Shown: positions 36,563 to 48,523, counted from the first letter of the stretch. The stretch: DNA of 64,000 nucleotides from Siphonodentalium dalli (GCA_032622095.1 CP136066.1:110753319-110817318); one strand, 5' to 3'. Made by a program: numbers and translations. The notes: generated from the letters alone by a model not told the origin.

Positions 36563-36790
36563 GTCTGTCATTCAGTCTGCCTCTATGATCATTTATTATT
36601 ATAACTTGTGTGTTGGTTGTCTGTCATTCAGTCTGCCTGTATGAACATTTATTACCATAACTTGTTTGTTGGTTGTCTGTCGTTCAGTCTGCATGTATGA
36701 ACATTTGTTATTATAAATTGTGTGTTGGTTGTCTGTCATTCAGTCTGCATGTATGAACATTTATTATCATAACTTGTGTGTTGCTTATTG
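36563..36790. repeat. 56-bp tandem repeat, four copies
   Basis: 'gtctgtcattcagtctgc' recurs at 36563, 36619, 36675 and 36731, each followed by 'tgtatgaacattta..at.ataa.ttgtgtgttg'. It lies in an intron of the minus-strand pseudogene. Confidence 0.9.
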
Positions 36791-37015
36791 GATTATGTGT
36801 ATGTTCCCTGTGTGACTCACATCCAGATGTGTTAAAATGAGGTCACCCGGTCAAATAGTTGTGAAGCCAGGGCCGTTACTCTTTCCCTCCACAGTAATGT
36901 CTTAAAATGACTTCTTCTGAAGAACTATTGGGAATATTTAGCTTATATATGGTATGGAGGGTCCTCGGGTGACTGGGGTTCAGATTGGTTCAAATGGGAC
37001 CAAAGGGTCAAATAA
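36791..37015. repeat. Dispersed 'agggccataactctt' repeat, copy 3
   Basis: 'gttccctgtgtgactcacat', 'caaatagttgtgaagccagg', 'actctttccctccacagtaa', then a second half with 'gtgactggggttcagattgg'. Same module order as the copies at 9.4 and 10.6 kb. Confidence 0.65.
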
Positions 37016-38459
37016 TGACAATGCTTAAAAAATTTTATAAAGTTTATCTAATTTTTTATCTTAAACATCAATTTAAATTTGAGATGGAATCCCATGTGTT
37101 CTAGAAAGTCTGTCTGTCAACAAATTATTATTTCTCTTGAGAAGTGAGTGAGGTTTGAATATCTGGCTGGTCAAAAGTGGCAGAGGTAGGGATTTAACAC
37201 TTAAGGTTCCAATGAGTTAACTAAAATTAACTCCTACACAAATCCTCCGAAATCACTTGCCGTTGTTTACTGGAGTTCAGAACCCGATTTGTTGTGAGTT
37301 CTCAGTGTGTACAACCATTTTGCATTGTATTTATATTCCAACTTAGTACTTACATGATCTTGGGAAAGTATGGCATCCATGTCAATTGTGTAATTTGGGT
37401 GGTTAATATACTTTCTGGATAACTGTATGAATGGAAATTGCATATACTGCCATCATATGTTTGCATGGTAGTTTCTTCATCTCCCAATCAGAGTATATTT
37501 TGGCAGCTGTTCTACTCCATTATCCCCAAATGACACATAACTTTTCACATGAAATATTGCCACCCGTTGTTGTGATGCAACGTATATTTCGGAGCTGAAA
37601 GAGAAATATTTTTGTTGTTTCATACACTTGATTACCCGTAATTCATTATAATAAAACAGATAATTTAAGATAATTATAATGAATTAATGTCTGTCTGGGT
37701 TATATAGGATCTTAATGAAATTTCTTAATTATTCCCCCCTTTTTAAAACAAGAGCATCGCTAGGGTGTGGCAATATATGCCGTTCAGCCATTTCATATTG
37801 TACTACCACAAAATAAAAACATAATTTGAGCTTACAAAGAATATCTGAATATACCCCTATAGTTTTATCTTTGGTTCACGTCAAATAATCCAAACATGAG
37901 TTATCGATCGGACACCAAAATGTTATGAAATCGGTCAAATTCTAAGTCGAAAAAGAGCCATAACTCATGTAAAATAATTGGACGGAACCTAAATCTCAAA
38001 GAAATTAGGTAGGGATGTTCACTGCTAGGAGGACATTCAATTGTTTTTTTTTCTCGGATTTTCCATTCTAGAGTTATTCTAGGTAATTAGGTATGCCCAC
38101 ATACTAGACAGTATATGCCACATGGGGTTAAACACTGGACAACAGTCAATCTCTTGCTGTAACAAATTAATTTAGAGTTAAAACTATTGTTTTACCTTTG
38201 AGGTTTATCTTCTGCATACAGTGTTTTACGAACGTTTGAGGCTTCTCCGACAGTTGATGTGGCACCATTGCATACTGTATTTTGATCCCGTTACAGTACA
38301 TTAATGTGTTGTGTTTGCGATATCTAGAAATTAAAGGAAAAGTCCACTATAAATAATTATCTATAATATAATCATGATGTACCTCCACACGACCATATCA
38401 AAGATAATATATTCAGACATTTTGTATTTTTAAACATTTTTATACGCCCGTTTTGAAAA

Positions 38460-38715
38460 AAGGCATATTATGTTATTGGTGTGTCCGTCCATTCGTTTTT
38501 TTCATTTCCAGATCATATGATAACTTTAATAAATCTGAACTGAATGTACTGAAATTTGGTATATTGGTTTACTAGCAAAAAAATATAGGTCAAGTTTGAA
38601 CTTAGGTTCCGCCCGCAAATTTTCACCAGAGTTACGGCCCTTTATGTTGGAATTTGCACTTAATTTTCGTTTCCGGATGATAATTTTAGTACGTCTGAAT
38701 TTAATTGTTGTTTTG
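38460..38715 (-). repeat. Dispersed repeat, inverted relative of 32130-32375
   Basis: The reverse complement reads 'attatcatccggaaacgaaa', 'gggccgtaactctggtgaaa' and 'tgcgggcggaacctaagttc', matching the intronic repeat at 32.2 kb. The outer end carries 'gtgtgtccgtccattcg'. Confidence 0.65.
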
Positions 38716-39670
38716 TTGACCACATGGCAAGTTAAAACATGTTTGTGTTAATATTCAAATATTTTTTTTACATACATACTGAACATAAAAAATATAATAT
38801 GGCTGTCCGTAGACGTACATAATTGCCAACTAAGTTGAAGGAGCTCCCGGGAGTGTACACATATTTACTTCTTATGTGTCACTTTCATGTATTTATGAAC
38901 CAGCACAGTTAACATCCGCTTCAGGGTGAGTGACTTAGTTATCTTTATAAACTTTTTGGCAGCCTGATTCTGGCGCTCAAGTACATTATTTGTATTCACA
39001 ATGACCCACATATCCTTCCGGTAAGCCCAAATCCATTTCTACAATCTGAATGTATATCGATTATTATGCATGCAATTGTGTGATGATGCCACATTCAACA
39101 AAACACAAGTTAGTATCCAATTGGCCTCCATATCCACTGGGGTGAACCAAAATGCATACAACAAACAGACAATATCATCCATGGATTGATTAATTCTAGT
39201 TTGATTCAACAAATGGTAATTATGTGTTTACTTTTCAAAATTGTTCAATCTTTTCCCATTTCCTCAAAATAATGGGTGATATGCTCAAAAGCCTTATCAT
39301 TCAGTGCATTCAATCACAACCAAAGCTTAAATATAATACTCACTTCTTTGCAACTGAGCCAAGTGTTCGGGAACCAACCACTAAACTTCTTGGACTCCTT
39401 CCATACTTTGTGTGACTGTAGACGCTCCAACGAATTCTTCAGTTCATCTGCAGTTGAAGAGTCTGCAACTCTCCCCATTAGCTTCCTCAAATCAGATGCT
39501 TCCTTTGAGACACCATTGTTGTTAGAATTTGTCCACATCAACCATGCCTGTTCTCGGTGGAAATCACATAAAAGTATTTTGCATCCTGAAAAAGAAAAAA
39601 GCTGTCAGATTGTGGTGTAATTATCTCCACTTAAACCGTTCCATGGCTGCAGCTTCCCGAAAACCCTGTT

Positions 39671-39738
39671 TCAATGCATTCTCTTATATATTTAAGTCTC
39701 CCATAGGGAGCCTAGCATTTATAAGAGAATACATTGGC
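39671..39738. repeat. Second copy of the 909-979 hairpin family
   Basis: 'tcaatgcattctcttatata' is mirrored by 'ataagagaatacattgg' around 'gtctcccatagggagc'; the preceding 'gaaaaccctgtt' matches the flank of the first copy. A left-arm-only copy sits at 40180-40235. Confidence 0.7.
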
Positions 39739-40508
39739 CTAAAATATTTACATTGACATTGTATAAATAAGAATATGCATCAACCTGTGTATAATTGCCA
39801 CACATATACCATACACTTGCAATGTCAAGGAGTAGCACATTATAGTACTTACATGAGTGGACGTTATCTTAACTGCGAGGATCAAAATAAAAATGCTATT
39901 ACAGTGACAGTCAACACCCATACGCTTGCCACGTGTATTAACTTTCTCTTATCCTTTACCGGCATCAGCCCATTCGCTTGTCATGATATTGTGTTCTAAA
40001 TATAGTAACGAAAAAATGTCTCACTTGATTATCCCATTATATTAGAAAATATCATTTAAAATCAATAATAATTTATAGAAGAGTTTTCGGGCACGTGTCT
40101 TTGACTCGTTTTTATTATTAGGAAGAGATAGACAATCTTTAACCCTTTCATGATGGGAGCTGCACTGTTGTAGTTTTAAAGATCCTGTGTCAGTGCATTC
40201 CCTTATATATGCGAGTTTCGCCATTAGTCTGAACATTCGGTGGTGTTAATCTAAAACAACCATATGTTAGGCGAAAACAGCTTTTTATATACAGGTGCTA
40301 GCCTGTGGAATGATTACACCAAACTCATCCCTCATGCAATATTAAACACTGGAATTATTCAGTAAAAGTCAAGTTATTCAAGAGAATGAGAGACATGGTG
40401 GAGTCCGACTATATCTATTACTAACGTACATTGTGTTCTAAATTTTGTTGTGTATCTGTCCACCCTTTCAATTGAATGTCATCCTATCACTTTTCGCTGT
40501 TTATACAG
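39739..40508. other. AT-rich interval, no firm gene
   Basis: Holds a half hairpin (40180-40235) and, on the minus strand at 39995-39960, a possible tiny exon (acceptor TTTAG, donor GTAAAG) whose phase would join the 39585 exon. Too short to be sure. Confidence 0.4.
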
Positions 40509-41397
40509 GCAACATATGTGGTCAGCATGGGCTTTCCAAGCTAAATCACTTCTTGGACACAGTGGGGTGGTGGGATGGCATTCAGGACAGATATGCTTGG
40601 CACATCCTGGGATTGATTGCCCTTGGTGGTATATATGTTCCGATTTGGGCATGTCTTTTACCATGAATGCATGTATGGGGTTCCATTCAATCCGACACTG
40701 GTATCTTACCCTTGCCATTTCTATACAACACCTGTGGTCAGCATGGGGTTATCTATTAAACCTAAGGTGCCAGAAATTGTGGGGGTGGGGACTGTGTGGA
40801 AGCGGGTGAGGAATGTCATATGGAGGTTCCACAGTAAGTTTTATTCACACTGATTTATACAACATTTAGTGGAGTAGAAAGTTCTGAACCTGTTGTGTGG
40901 CCTCTCGTGTGACTGGGACTGATTTTCTATATTCCGCGCTCTTACTTTTACATATCACAGCTCTAAATGAGATCATGATATATATTATACAGAATAATAT
41001 ATAGAAAGGGATTTAACTTATGTTATAGACATAATTTATATACACATAATGTTATACTATTTTCATATCATTGCATTGTCAGCATGTAAAATGAACGTTA
41101 TCAAAATGAAATCTAATCTAATCTAAAAAGAAAACATTACCAAAAAGAACTATTAAATAGGATGGATTTGTCATTTCAGATTGTCCTAAAAAGATGAAAT
41201 TCAACACAACCAAGAACTTGACGAAGAATTCCATAGTGGACTATGTATAAAAGAATGTGTGAAAGGGTGTGTGATGTGTGATGGGTGTTCGAGGTGGTTT
41301 CATTTTGAGTGTGTTCGTTTGAAACGTGATGAGAGTTGTTTGTGTTAAGGAGTTAAATGGTTTTGTGCAGAGGGATGTTATATATATTACCATAAGA
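40509..41397 (+). pseudogene. PHD-finger gene remnant, two exons with stops
   Basis: The acceptor ...TATACAG precedes 40509. One frame reads VFYHECMYGVPFNPTLVSYP, then PKVPEIVGVGTVWKRVRNVI, ending ...WRFH at the donor CCACA|GTAAGT (40833). It contains two stops near its start and is not recognised. After the acceptor CATTTCAG at 41179 the frame continues NCPKKMKFNTTKN. After a frameshift the sequence reads CVMCDGCSRWFHFECVRL, then (after a stop) VKWFCAEGC. The Cys/His spacing CxxC...WFHxxC...WFCxxxC is that of a PHD zinc finger. PHD fingers bind histone tails, and also occur in some retrotransposon ORF1 proteins; which applies here is unknown. Frameshift and stops indicate a dead copy. Confidence 0.5.
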
Positions 41398-41412
41398 TTT
41401 AAATTTGTTGAT

Positions 41413-41876
41413 TGTGCACATCACATGCCTTCTAAACAGTGAGTGATAAATAATTAAAATATAATTTTTATTAATATTTACCTATAAGTAGATACAGGTA
41501 TGAATCAACCACCCATATTCTTCTCCCTGCTACTGGTAACTGGTCATTTTACAGTGTACAAGTCCTGTTTCCATTTTAACACTTCCCATGGTTGACAGGA
41601 AGCAGTGATTGGACACAATGTACTGGCCAGTTATAATAACAAAGAATTTAAAATTGTTGACAGTTGTCATCCCAGTGATCATTTCCTATGGCCAGTTAGC
41701 TATTTCCTGTGAGGAGTAGAAATGAACAGCACTTGTACACTGCAAAATGACCAGTTACCAGTAGCAGGGAGAATATGGCGGCTTGATTCATACCTATATT
41801 TACTTATAGGTAAATATTAATACAAAATATATTTTAATTATTTATCACTCACTGTTTAGAAGGCCTGTGGTGCACA
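41413..41876. mobile_element. 464-bp long-TIR (foldback-like) element
   Basis: Arms of about 150-170 bp mirror each other. Left landmarks are 'cttctaaacagtgagtgata', 'ttacctataagtagata' and 'ctgctactggtaactggtca'. The right arm carries their reverse complements, ending '..ctgtttagaagg..gtgcaca'. The centre (about 41580-41720) is unpaired. No ORF. Outer limits are approximate and no target duplication was resolved. Confidence 0.75.
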
Positions 41877-43555
41877 TGCCTTTGTTGAAAACCTACCATT
41901 ATTAATAATGTATATTGAAATGATACAATTGTGTTTCTCTTCTTATTTATTGAATTATTTAGTAACCACAAATTTGGAGGTAAAAATATCTATATAAACC
42001 TTAGTAAATCTAGCATAGTTACTGGAAATATGTATAGAATGGTGTCATAATATATTGAATATCACAGATGGTGAATATATCACAGGTATGGAACTTGATC
42101 AATAACTGCCCATAAACATTGTTGGACTGTATGTCAAGTACTCTTAGGATCCAAATAAACATACCAGGGGATGAATAATAGCACTGGGGGAAATTGCCTG
42201 CGAATTAAATAATACTACAGTCAATTTCCCAGTTCTGGATATTTCCTAGTTACTGATAACACATGCCGTTTATATAAAAATACGCAATATTGACACCGTT
42301 AGTTAACTTTCTTCAACCATATTCCGACAATTGATCTTCTTGAAGAACAAATAGAAGCAAAACCAGCACAATAAAACATTTTTGTTTTCAGCAAACCACG
42401 TTTTTATAAACCATTATTAAGCGGAAGTGCATTTAGGGGAGTTTTCAAAAGTCTGAATTTATTTTGGAACCAAATATCTCGATAATTAAATCTTCAATTC
42501 TGTAACTAACAATCGTAAGTTGTACACAAATGTTTAACCTATTAGGCTGTTATTGCACAAACAGTGTTAGTGGTCAAATCAACTCTTACAAATGAAAAAT
42601 ACATTTTGTTGAGTGAGAAGAGTGTTTTTCCCAGTTCTGGATAACGAAACAATATAGAATTCACATCTGATTCCGTTTCGTGTGACAAGTTTGGTAGTGT
42701 CAACATACATCAAATCGACGGTGTAATTGTTTCGTGATATAATCACCACTCGAAATTCATAATTTAATGCTAAAAATATCGCGAACAGGTATTGTGCGTA
42801 CGTTTACAACGAAAACTTTTGCCTTCTTAGTTTAAATTTCATGATCTGGTGAACTAATAATCCAATACAGTCCCAGATTGCATGTTATTTTCGTCATTTC
42901 TATATTCCAGAATAAAGAGTTATCACTCTTCCATTATAATATCCAAGGCAGAATACCAACACCTAGTCTGGTCCAGAATTCCCCACCCAAGTTGACACAA
43001 CATTATATTTATTGAGAAAATCAATACTAGGTCTAGATATATCAATGCTCAAATGAAATTACCTAAAATTTCAATGTTCATCACTCACATAAACTATAAT
43101 TGGTTGCACCCCTAACAACACCTGGGTTACATCCCCTCCCAAATTAACAACGAACATGGGCTACAATAAGGTAAATGTACCGGTACGACGTACAGGGACC
43201 AGTCAAGAGGGTGACTGGGGAGCCATCATTATGTGCCACTTCCTTATCTCCTATCCCAGGGAGAAGTGACATCTCTCATATACCATCTTGACAACACCAT
43301 GTTTAAAGTATATTTATAATTTGTATAGATTATAATGGTGTTCTTATTCACAATAATAGTTTTATAATATATCGGCTTAAGATAATGACAAAACTGTGTT
43401 GCCTGATACTTATTGGATCATAGAATGGTGATGATGGGGTGAGTAGTGTATGTATTGAGATACAGACTATAGGTAATTGTGTGTGCACCAATGTATGTGC
43501 TGATGAAATATAAAACTTCACTTATACTATATGCTATATGCGAGTAGAGTCATGA
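41877..43555. other. AT-rich intergenic sequence, nothing recognised
   Basis: No convincing exon, RNA gene or tandem repeat. I looked specifically for upstream exons of the P450 that ends at 47529 and found none. Confidence 0.45.
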
Positions 43556-46277
43556 TTATCTAGCGCCAGATACGAATTTTATCGGGTCGCCGAGCCCGTG
43601 CGACGCCAGCTTCGCGCATGCGCAGACCAGATCTCGGAAACGGGTGGAGCTATCGACTTGAAATTTGGTTTTTGAATAGCCCGGACAACGTCGGGCTCAT
43701 CGGCTAGTCTCATATATATTTTGAAGACCTCTCTTTGTCTGTCTGTCTGTATGTATGTCTGTCTGTCATTTATACAAATCTACGATTCTCGACCGATCGG
43801 GACGAAACTTGGTACGTGTGTGTAGTTTGACCAGGCGGTCGTCCTTGTCGTATTGGCGAGCCCGTGCGACGCCCGTGCAGCGCATGCGCAGACGAGATCT
43901 CGGAAACGGGTGGAGCTATCGACTTGAAATTTGCTATGTGAATGTATCTTGCCCCGGATACGAATTTTATCGGGTCGCCGAGCCCGTGCGACGCCAGCTT
44001 CTCGCATGTGCAGACCAGATCTCGGAAACGGGTGGAGCTATCGACTTGAAATTTTGTTTTTGAATAGCCCGCACAACGTCGGGCTCATCGGCTAGTCTCA
44101 TATATATTTTGAAGACCTCTGTTTGTCTGTCTGTATGTCATTTATACAAATCTACGATTCTCGACCGATCTGGACGAAACTTGGTACGTGTGTGTAGTTT
44201 GACCAGGCGATCGTCGTTGTCGTATTGACGAGCCCGTGCGGCGCCCGCTTCGCGCATGCGCAGACGAGATCTCGGAAACGGGTGGAGCTATCGACTTGAA
44301 ATTTGCTAAGTGAATGTATCTTGCCCCGGATACGAATTTATCGGGTCGCCGAGCCCGTGCGACGCCAGCTTCGCGCATACGCAGACGAGATCTCGGAAAC
44401 GGGTGGAGCTATTGACTTGAAATTTGGTATGTGAATGTACCTTGCCCCGGATACGAATTTTATCGGGTCGCCGAGCCCGTGCGACGCCAGCTTCGCGCAT
44501 TCGCAGACCAGATCTCGGAAACGGGAAACGGGTGGAGCTATCGACTTGAAATTTGGTTTTTGAATAGCCCGGACAGCGTCGGGCTGGGTAGAGCTATCGA
44601 CTTGAAATTTGGTTTTTGAATAGCCCGGACAACGTCGGGCTCATCGGCTAGTCTCATATATATTTTGAAGACCTCTGTCTGTTTGTCTGTCTGTTTGTCT
44701 GTTTGTTTGTTTGTCATTTATACAAATCTACGATTCTCGACCGATCGGGACGAAACTTGGTGCGTGTGTGTAGTTTGACCAGGCGGTGGACGTTGTCGTA
44801 TTGGCGAGCCCGTGCGGCGCCGCTTCGCGCATGCGCAGACGAGATCTCGGAAACGGGTGGAGCTATCGACTTGAAATTTGCTATGTGAATGTATCTTGCC
44901 CCGGATACGAATTTTTGAAATTTGCTATGTGAATGTATCTTGCCCCGGATACGAATTTTATCGGGTCGCCGAGCCCGTGCGACGCCAGCTTCTCGCATGT
45001 GCAGACCAGATCTCGGAAACGGGTGGAGCTATCGACTTGAAATTTTGTTTTTGAATAGCCAGCACAACGTCGGGCTCATCGGCTAGTCTCATATATATTT
45101 TGAAGACCTATGTTTGTCTGTCTGTCTGTCTGTCTGTATGTTTGTCTGTATGTCATTTATACAAATCTACGATTCTCGACCGATCTGGACGAAACTTGGT
45201 ACGTGTGTGTGGTTTGACCAGGCGATCGTCGATGTCGTATTGACGAGCCCGTGCGGCACCCGCTTCGCGCATGCGCAGACGAGATCTCGGAAACGGGTGG
45301 AGCTATCGACTTGAAATTTGCTAAGTGAATGTATCTTGCCCCGGATACGAATTTTTGAAATTTGCTATGTGAATGTATCTTGCCCCGGATACGAATTTTA
45401 TCGGGTCGCCGAGCCCGTGCGATGCCAGCTTCGCGCATGCGCAGACCAGATCTGGGAAACGGGTGGAGCTATCGACTTGAAATTTGGTTTTTGAATAGCC
45501 CGGACAACGTCGGGCTCATCGGCTACTTGAAATTTGGTTTTTGATTAGCTCGGATGAATAGCCCGGACAACGTCGGGCTCATCGGCTAGTCTCATATATA
45601 TTTTGAAGACCTCTGTCTGTATGTATGTATGTATGTATGTCTGTATGCCATTTATACAAATCTACGATTCTCGACCGATCGGGACGAAACTTGGTACGTG
45701 TGTGTAGTTTGACCAGGCGGTCGTCGTTGTCGCATTGGCGAGCCCGTGCGACGCCCAAGCAGCGCATGCGCAGACGAGATCTCGGAAACGGGAAGAGCTA
45801 TCGACTTGAAATTTGCTATGTGAATGTATCTTGCCCCGGATACGAATTTTATCGGGTAGCCGAGCCCGTGCGACGCCAGCTTCGCGCATGCGCGGACGAG
45901 ATCTCGGAAACGGGTGGAGCTATCGACTTGAAATTTGCTATGTGAATGTATCTTGCCCCGGATACGAATTTTATCGGGTCGCCGAGCCCGTGCGACGCCA
46001 GATTCGCGCATGCGCAGACGAGATCTCGGAAACGGGTGGAGCTATCGACTTGAAATTTGGTAAGTGAATGTATCTTGCCCCGGATACGAATTTTATCGGG
46101 TCGCCGAGCCCGTGTGATGCCAGCTTCGCGCATGCGCAGACGAGATCTCGGAAACGGGTGGAGCTATCGACTTGAAATTTTGTTTTTGAATAGCCCGGAC
46201 AACGTCGGGCTGGGTAGAGCTATCGACTTGAAATTTGGTTTTTGAATAGCCCGGACAACGTCGGGCTCATCGGCTAG
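43556..46277 (+). mobile_element. Head-to-tail array of Helitron-like non-autonomous elements
   Basis: Five full units start TCTCATATATATTTTGAAGA and end in CTAG: 43708-44095, 44096-44651, 44652-45086, 45087-45589 and 45590-46277. A 5'-truncated unit (43556-43707) precedes them. Each 3' end has the hairpin AGCCCG...CGGGCT six bases before CTAG. A TC start, a CTRR end preceded by a GC-rich hairpin, and no terminal inverted repeats or target duplication are Helitron hallmarks. The array is followed by T. Units differ mainly in the number of internal 122-bp repeats and in (TGTC/TGTA)n length. No Rep/helicase is present. Many 60-119 residue open frames here only translate the repeat. Confidence 0.8.
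45776..46200 (+). repeat. 122-bp GC-rich minisatellite inside the Helitron-like units
   Basis: 'gagatctcggaaacggg' recurs at 45776, 45898, 46020 and 46142 (period 122), linked by 'tgaatgtatcttgccccgga' and 'gccgagcccgtgcgacgcca'. Other units hold fewer copies, and one has a short duplicated 'gaaacgg' (44518-44530), showing expansion and contraction. Confidence 0.85.
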
Positions 46278-47344
46278 TTATAATATATAATAATAAATCG
46301 AACTTCTCCATGTTCCGTATAGATACAGATGAAGTGCTCAAGTTGATCTCAAAGTTATCCGACACACATCTACGGACTTCAATAATATTTTGGTATAAAT
46401 TAATGAAACAAACAATAATTGAAACCGTCGACTCACTAACCCATATTTTCAATCTGTCCTTCTGTATAGTATGGTTGACCACACATGAGCAATCAAACAA
46501 TTACTGACATACTGCCCAGTGCATTATGATGCCACATGGAGTGCATTGGCCAACAAACTTGAACGATGTATGTGCGCATGTACCATTATAATTGTGCGGT
46601 GAATGTTATAAGCCTAAGATGAAATCACTATAATGCATATCTTTATATATTCACTCAGACGTATTTCAATGTCGTCAAAAAGATGGGAATCAGATACCTA
46701 CGGGAACTATTTTGTTTATAATTTTGCTTCCGATCATGCTACTACCATTTCACTGGGTTTTTTTTTTTGCCATATCAATATGTTAGAATATGCTAAATAG
46801 TAATTGCTGGAAAGAATCAGACTCATATAATTTTGTTTCATGTTATTCTGATATATTTACACATTTTGGGGGGTGGTCCCAAAAAATAAATCGTTTGCAC
46901 AGAGGGTGGGGGTGGTCAAGTAACTGAAATATTGTTTTCGACCCTGTGCCTTCAAATTTTGTCACGACCCCACCCAAAATGTTTGTCATATAACATTTCG
47001 GTTAAAACTGCATATCTTTAATCGAAACAAGAGTAATTTTTGTAATATATAGAAACACGTTATATAATATGCATATTGTGTTATTTTACATGTTCCGTGT
47101 AAGTTTGACTGGGACAAACAATCCACAGAACTTGTAGTTATTTTTAAAACATTTCATTTTATCTAAAATATATCTTTTATAACACTTTTAAGCGGATTGT
47201 ATGGTGCTCGTCTCGTGTTTCATGTGTGTTATTTGGTAATCATAACTGAAATGTGTCTTCAGAGGGATTTTCAAAGAATTCTGTTATAAAATGTCACCAA
47301 TAGAATTCCACAAACTAACCGACCAATCACCTTGTCTGTTACAG
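46278..47344. other. Spacer and putative P450 intron
   Basis: No exon recognised. At about 46862-46986, 'acattttggggggtgg' faces 'ccccacccaaaatgt', a short inverted repeat of the same C/G-run style as sequences at 57.2 and 59.0 kb. The end (about 47330-47344) is the acceptor of the P450 exon. Confidence 0.45.
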
Positions 47345-47529
47345 GTCGTCGTATGTGTTTGGGAGATTCGATGGCGAAAACTGAGCTCTTCCTATACTTC
47401 TCAACATTGGTCCAGAAATTCGAATTCAAAAAGGAATCGCCAGATGTCCATCTTTGTTTTGACCCAGTGCTCGTGTTCACGTACCATCCAAAGAAGTACA
47501 GACTTGTTTGTATTCCACGGAATGAATAG
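47345..47529 (+). CDS. Cytochrome P450 (CYP2-like), terminal haem-binding exon
   Basis: The acceptor TCTGTTACAG is followed by GRRMCLGDSMAKTELFLYFS, the end of the FxxGxRxCxG haem-thiolate signature (invariant Cys and Gly present) and helix L. It then reads HPKKYRLVCIPRNE and a stop at 47527-47529. The exon starts in phase (needs one base to make the Gly codon), and its size, about 60 codons, matches the last exon of CYP2-clan genes. The protein would be an ER-bound haem monooxygenase; the substrate cannot be inferred. No other exon of this gene was found in the 47 kb upstream, so the intron is either very large and filled by repeats or the exon is orphaned. An AATAAA lies at 47722-47727. The same strand carries a second P450 at 56.8 kb, suggesting a tandem cluster. 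Confidence 0.9.
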
Positions 47530-47721
47530 TTATATGTGGGTGGAATGAACATTATCATCTGTATATCCATGTGTATTCATCAGATTATATAAAACATTCA
47601 CTCGTATTGTAAATGTCCCTCTATATGTACTGAGTATTTACACAGAGTTCTAAACACCACATACCAATTTTCGATTTGTTAAAATGTTCTAAAGTACTGA
47701 CTCGAATCTGAAAGATATATT

Positions 47722-47727
47722 AATAAA
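47722..47727 (+). promoter_or_regulatory. Candidate polyadenylation signal for the P450
   Basis: AATAAA 193 bp after the P450 stop codon. It abuts what may be an inverted LINE tail, so the assignment is tentative. Confidence 0.4.
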
Positions 47728-47900
47728 TCAATCAATCAGTTTATTGCAAAAGCTATGATTTAACACAGAACATGCAAAATATATATACATATATGTACAA
47801 TAGATGACAACTGACTTTCACATTGGCTTACTTTTATTTAATTCCCAGAAATAGTACTTATAGCTTTAACTTCTACCTGTCCCGCCCATTACCGAATTAA
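47726..47900 (-). mobile_element. Possible LINE 3' end in reverse orientation
   Basis: Read on the minus strand, 'gcttttgcaataaactgatt' is followed by further GATT units. This is the same AATAAA-plus-GATT tail as at 2032-2066, and 'ttctgtgtt' also precedes it in both. The upstream extent is unclear and no coding part was recognised. Confidence 0.4.
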
Positions 47901-48523
47901 TTATCAAATTAGAAATTATGAGATAACTTTTTTTAAAGCTATTTGGTTTGTTGTCAAATCATCTCTTCCCATCATTTCTATCCTTCAAACCCTCGTTTCA
48001 TCTCATATATTGCCTTTTTGTTAAAACTTACATATATATATTTTGGAAAAATAAATATTGTTTACACTAAACGGGATCATGTTCGCTCTAATTTACAAAC
48101 ATACTGTTTCGGGAGAATAACGTCATAGTCTGGTCGGAAAAGCTACATGTGTGGAATACTAAAACCCTAGAGGCATTTTTGGGGAAAAGCATGAAACTAA
48201 GTTTTCTAGCATAATTCAAGTATGCTGAATCCAATGAGGGTGCCTATCGCTGCCTGTGACCCATATTTCACCCATAAAATCAACTTAAAGTCACATACTG
48301 TTTTTATTGAAAATACAGTAAGTCAATATCGAGACATATTTCACACTCGTTATACATATAATCTCATGAACATGGGAATACTTTGTTATTTGAATCACCC
48401 CTCGTGATCTTTCTGTCAGAACTATATCATCATCTGCTATACATATATGGACAAGTATGTTATTTAATAAATAAACGCTCTTCATGAAATCACACCCGGT
48501 TGAAAGTTCTGTGAATCAGGATT

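Larger units (their letters stand above)
35949..39585 (-). pseudogene. C-terminal half of a CaRF-like/SWIM-family, transposase-like gene
   Basis: Exons on the minus strand, in reading order. Exon 39585-39344 has the acceptor TTTTTCAG and encodes CKILLCDFHREQAW (signature CDFHREQAW at 39568-39542), ending at GTGAGT. Exon 39038-38869 joins in frame: KWIWAYRKDMWVIVNTNNVL, then KRMLTVLVHKYMKV. Exon 38323-38196 encodes LMYCNGIKIQYAMVPHQLSE, then VKHCMQKINL. Exon 37594-37354 encodes APKYTLHHNN, then, with frameshifts and a stop, DWEMKKLPCKHMMA (the second half of a SWIM zinc finger) and YINHPNYTIDMDAI. Exon 36514 onward encodes KCRELLQSIRDATYHYNQSH, cut by a MITE at 36176-36375, shifted near 36135, and ending at a stop at 35949. 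The first three exons are clean; the last two are decayed. A possible 36-bp upstream exon is 39995-39960. Confidence 0.8.

Noticed and set aside
43755-46245. Many 60-119 residue Arg-rich open frames on both strands
   Set aside because: All fall in the Helitron-like tandem array and translate its GC-rich 122-bp repeat.
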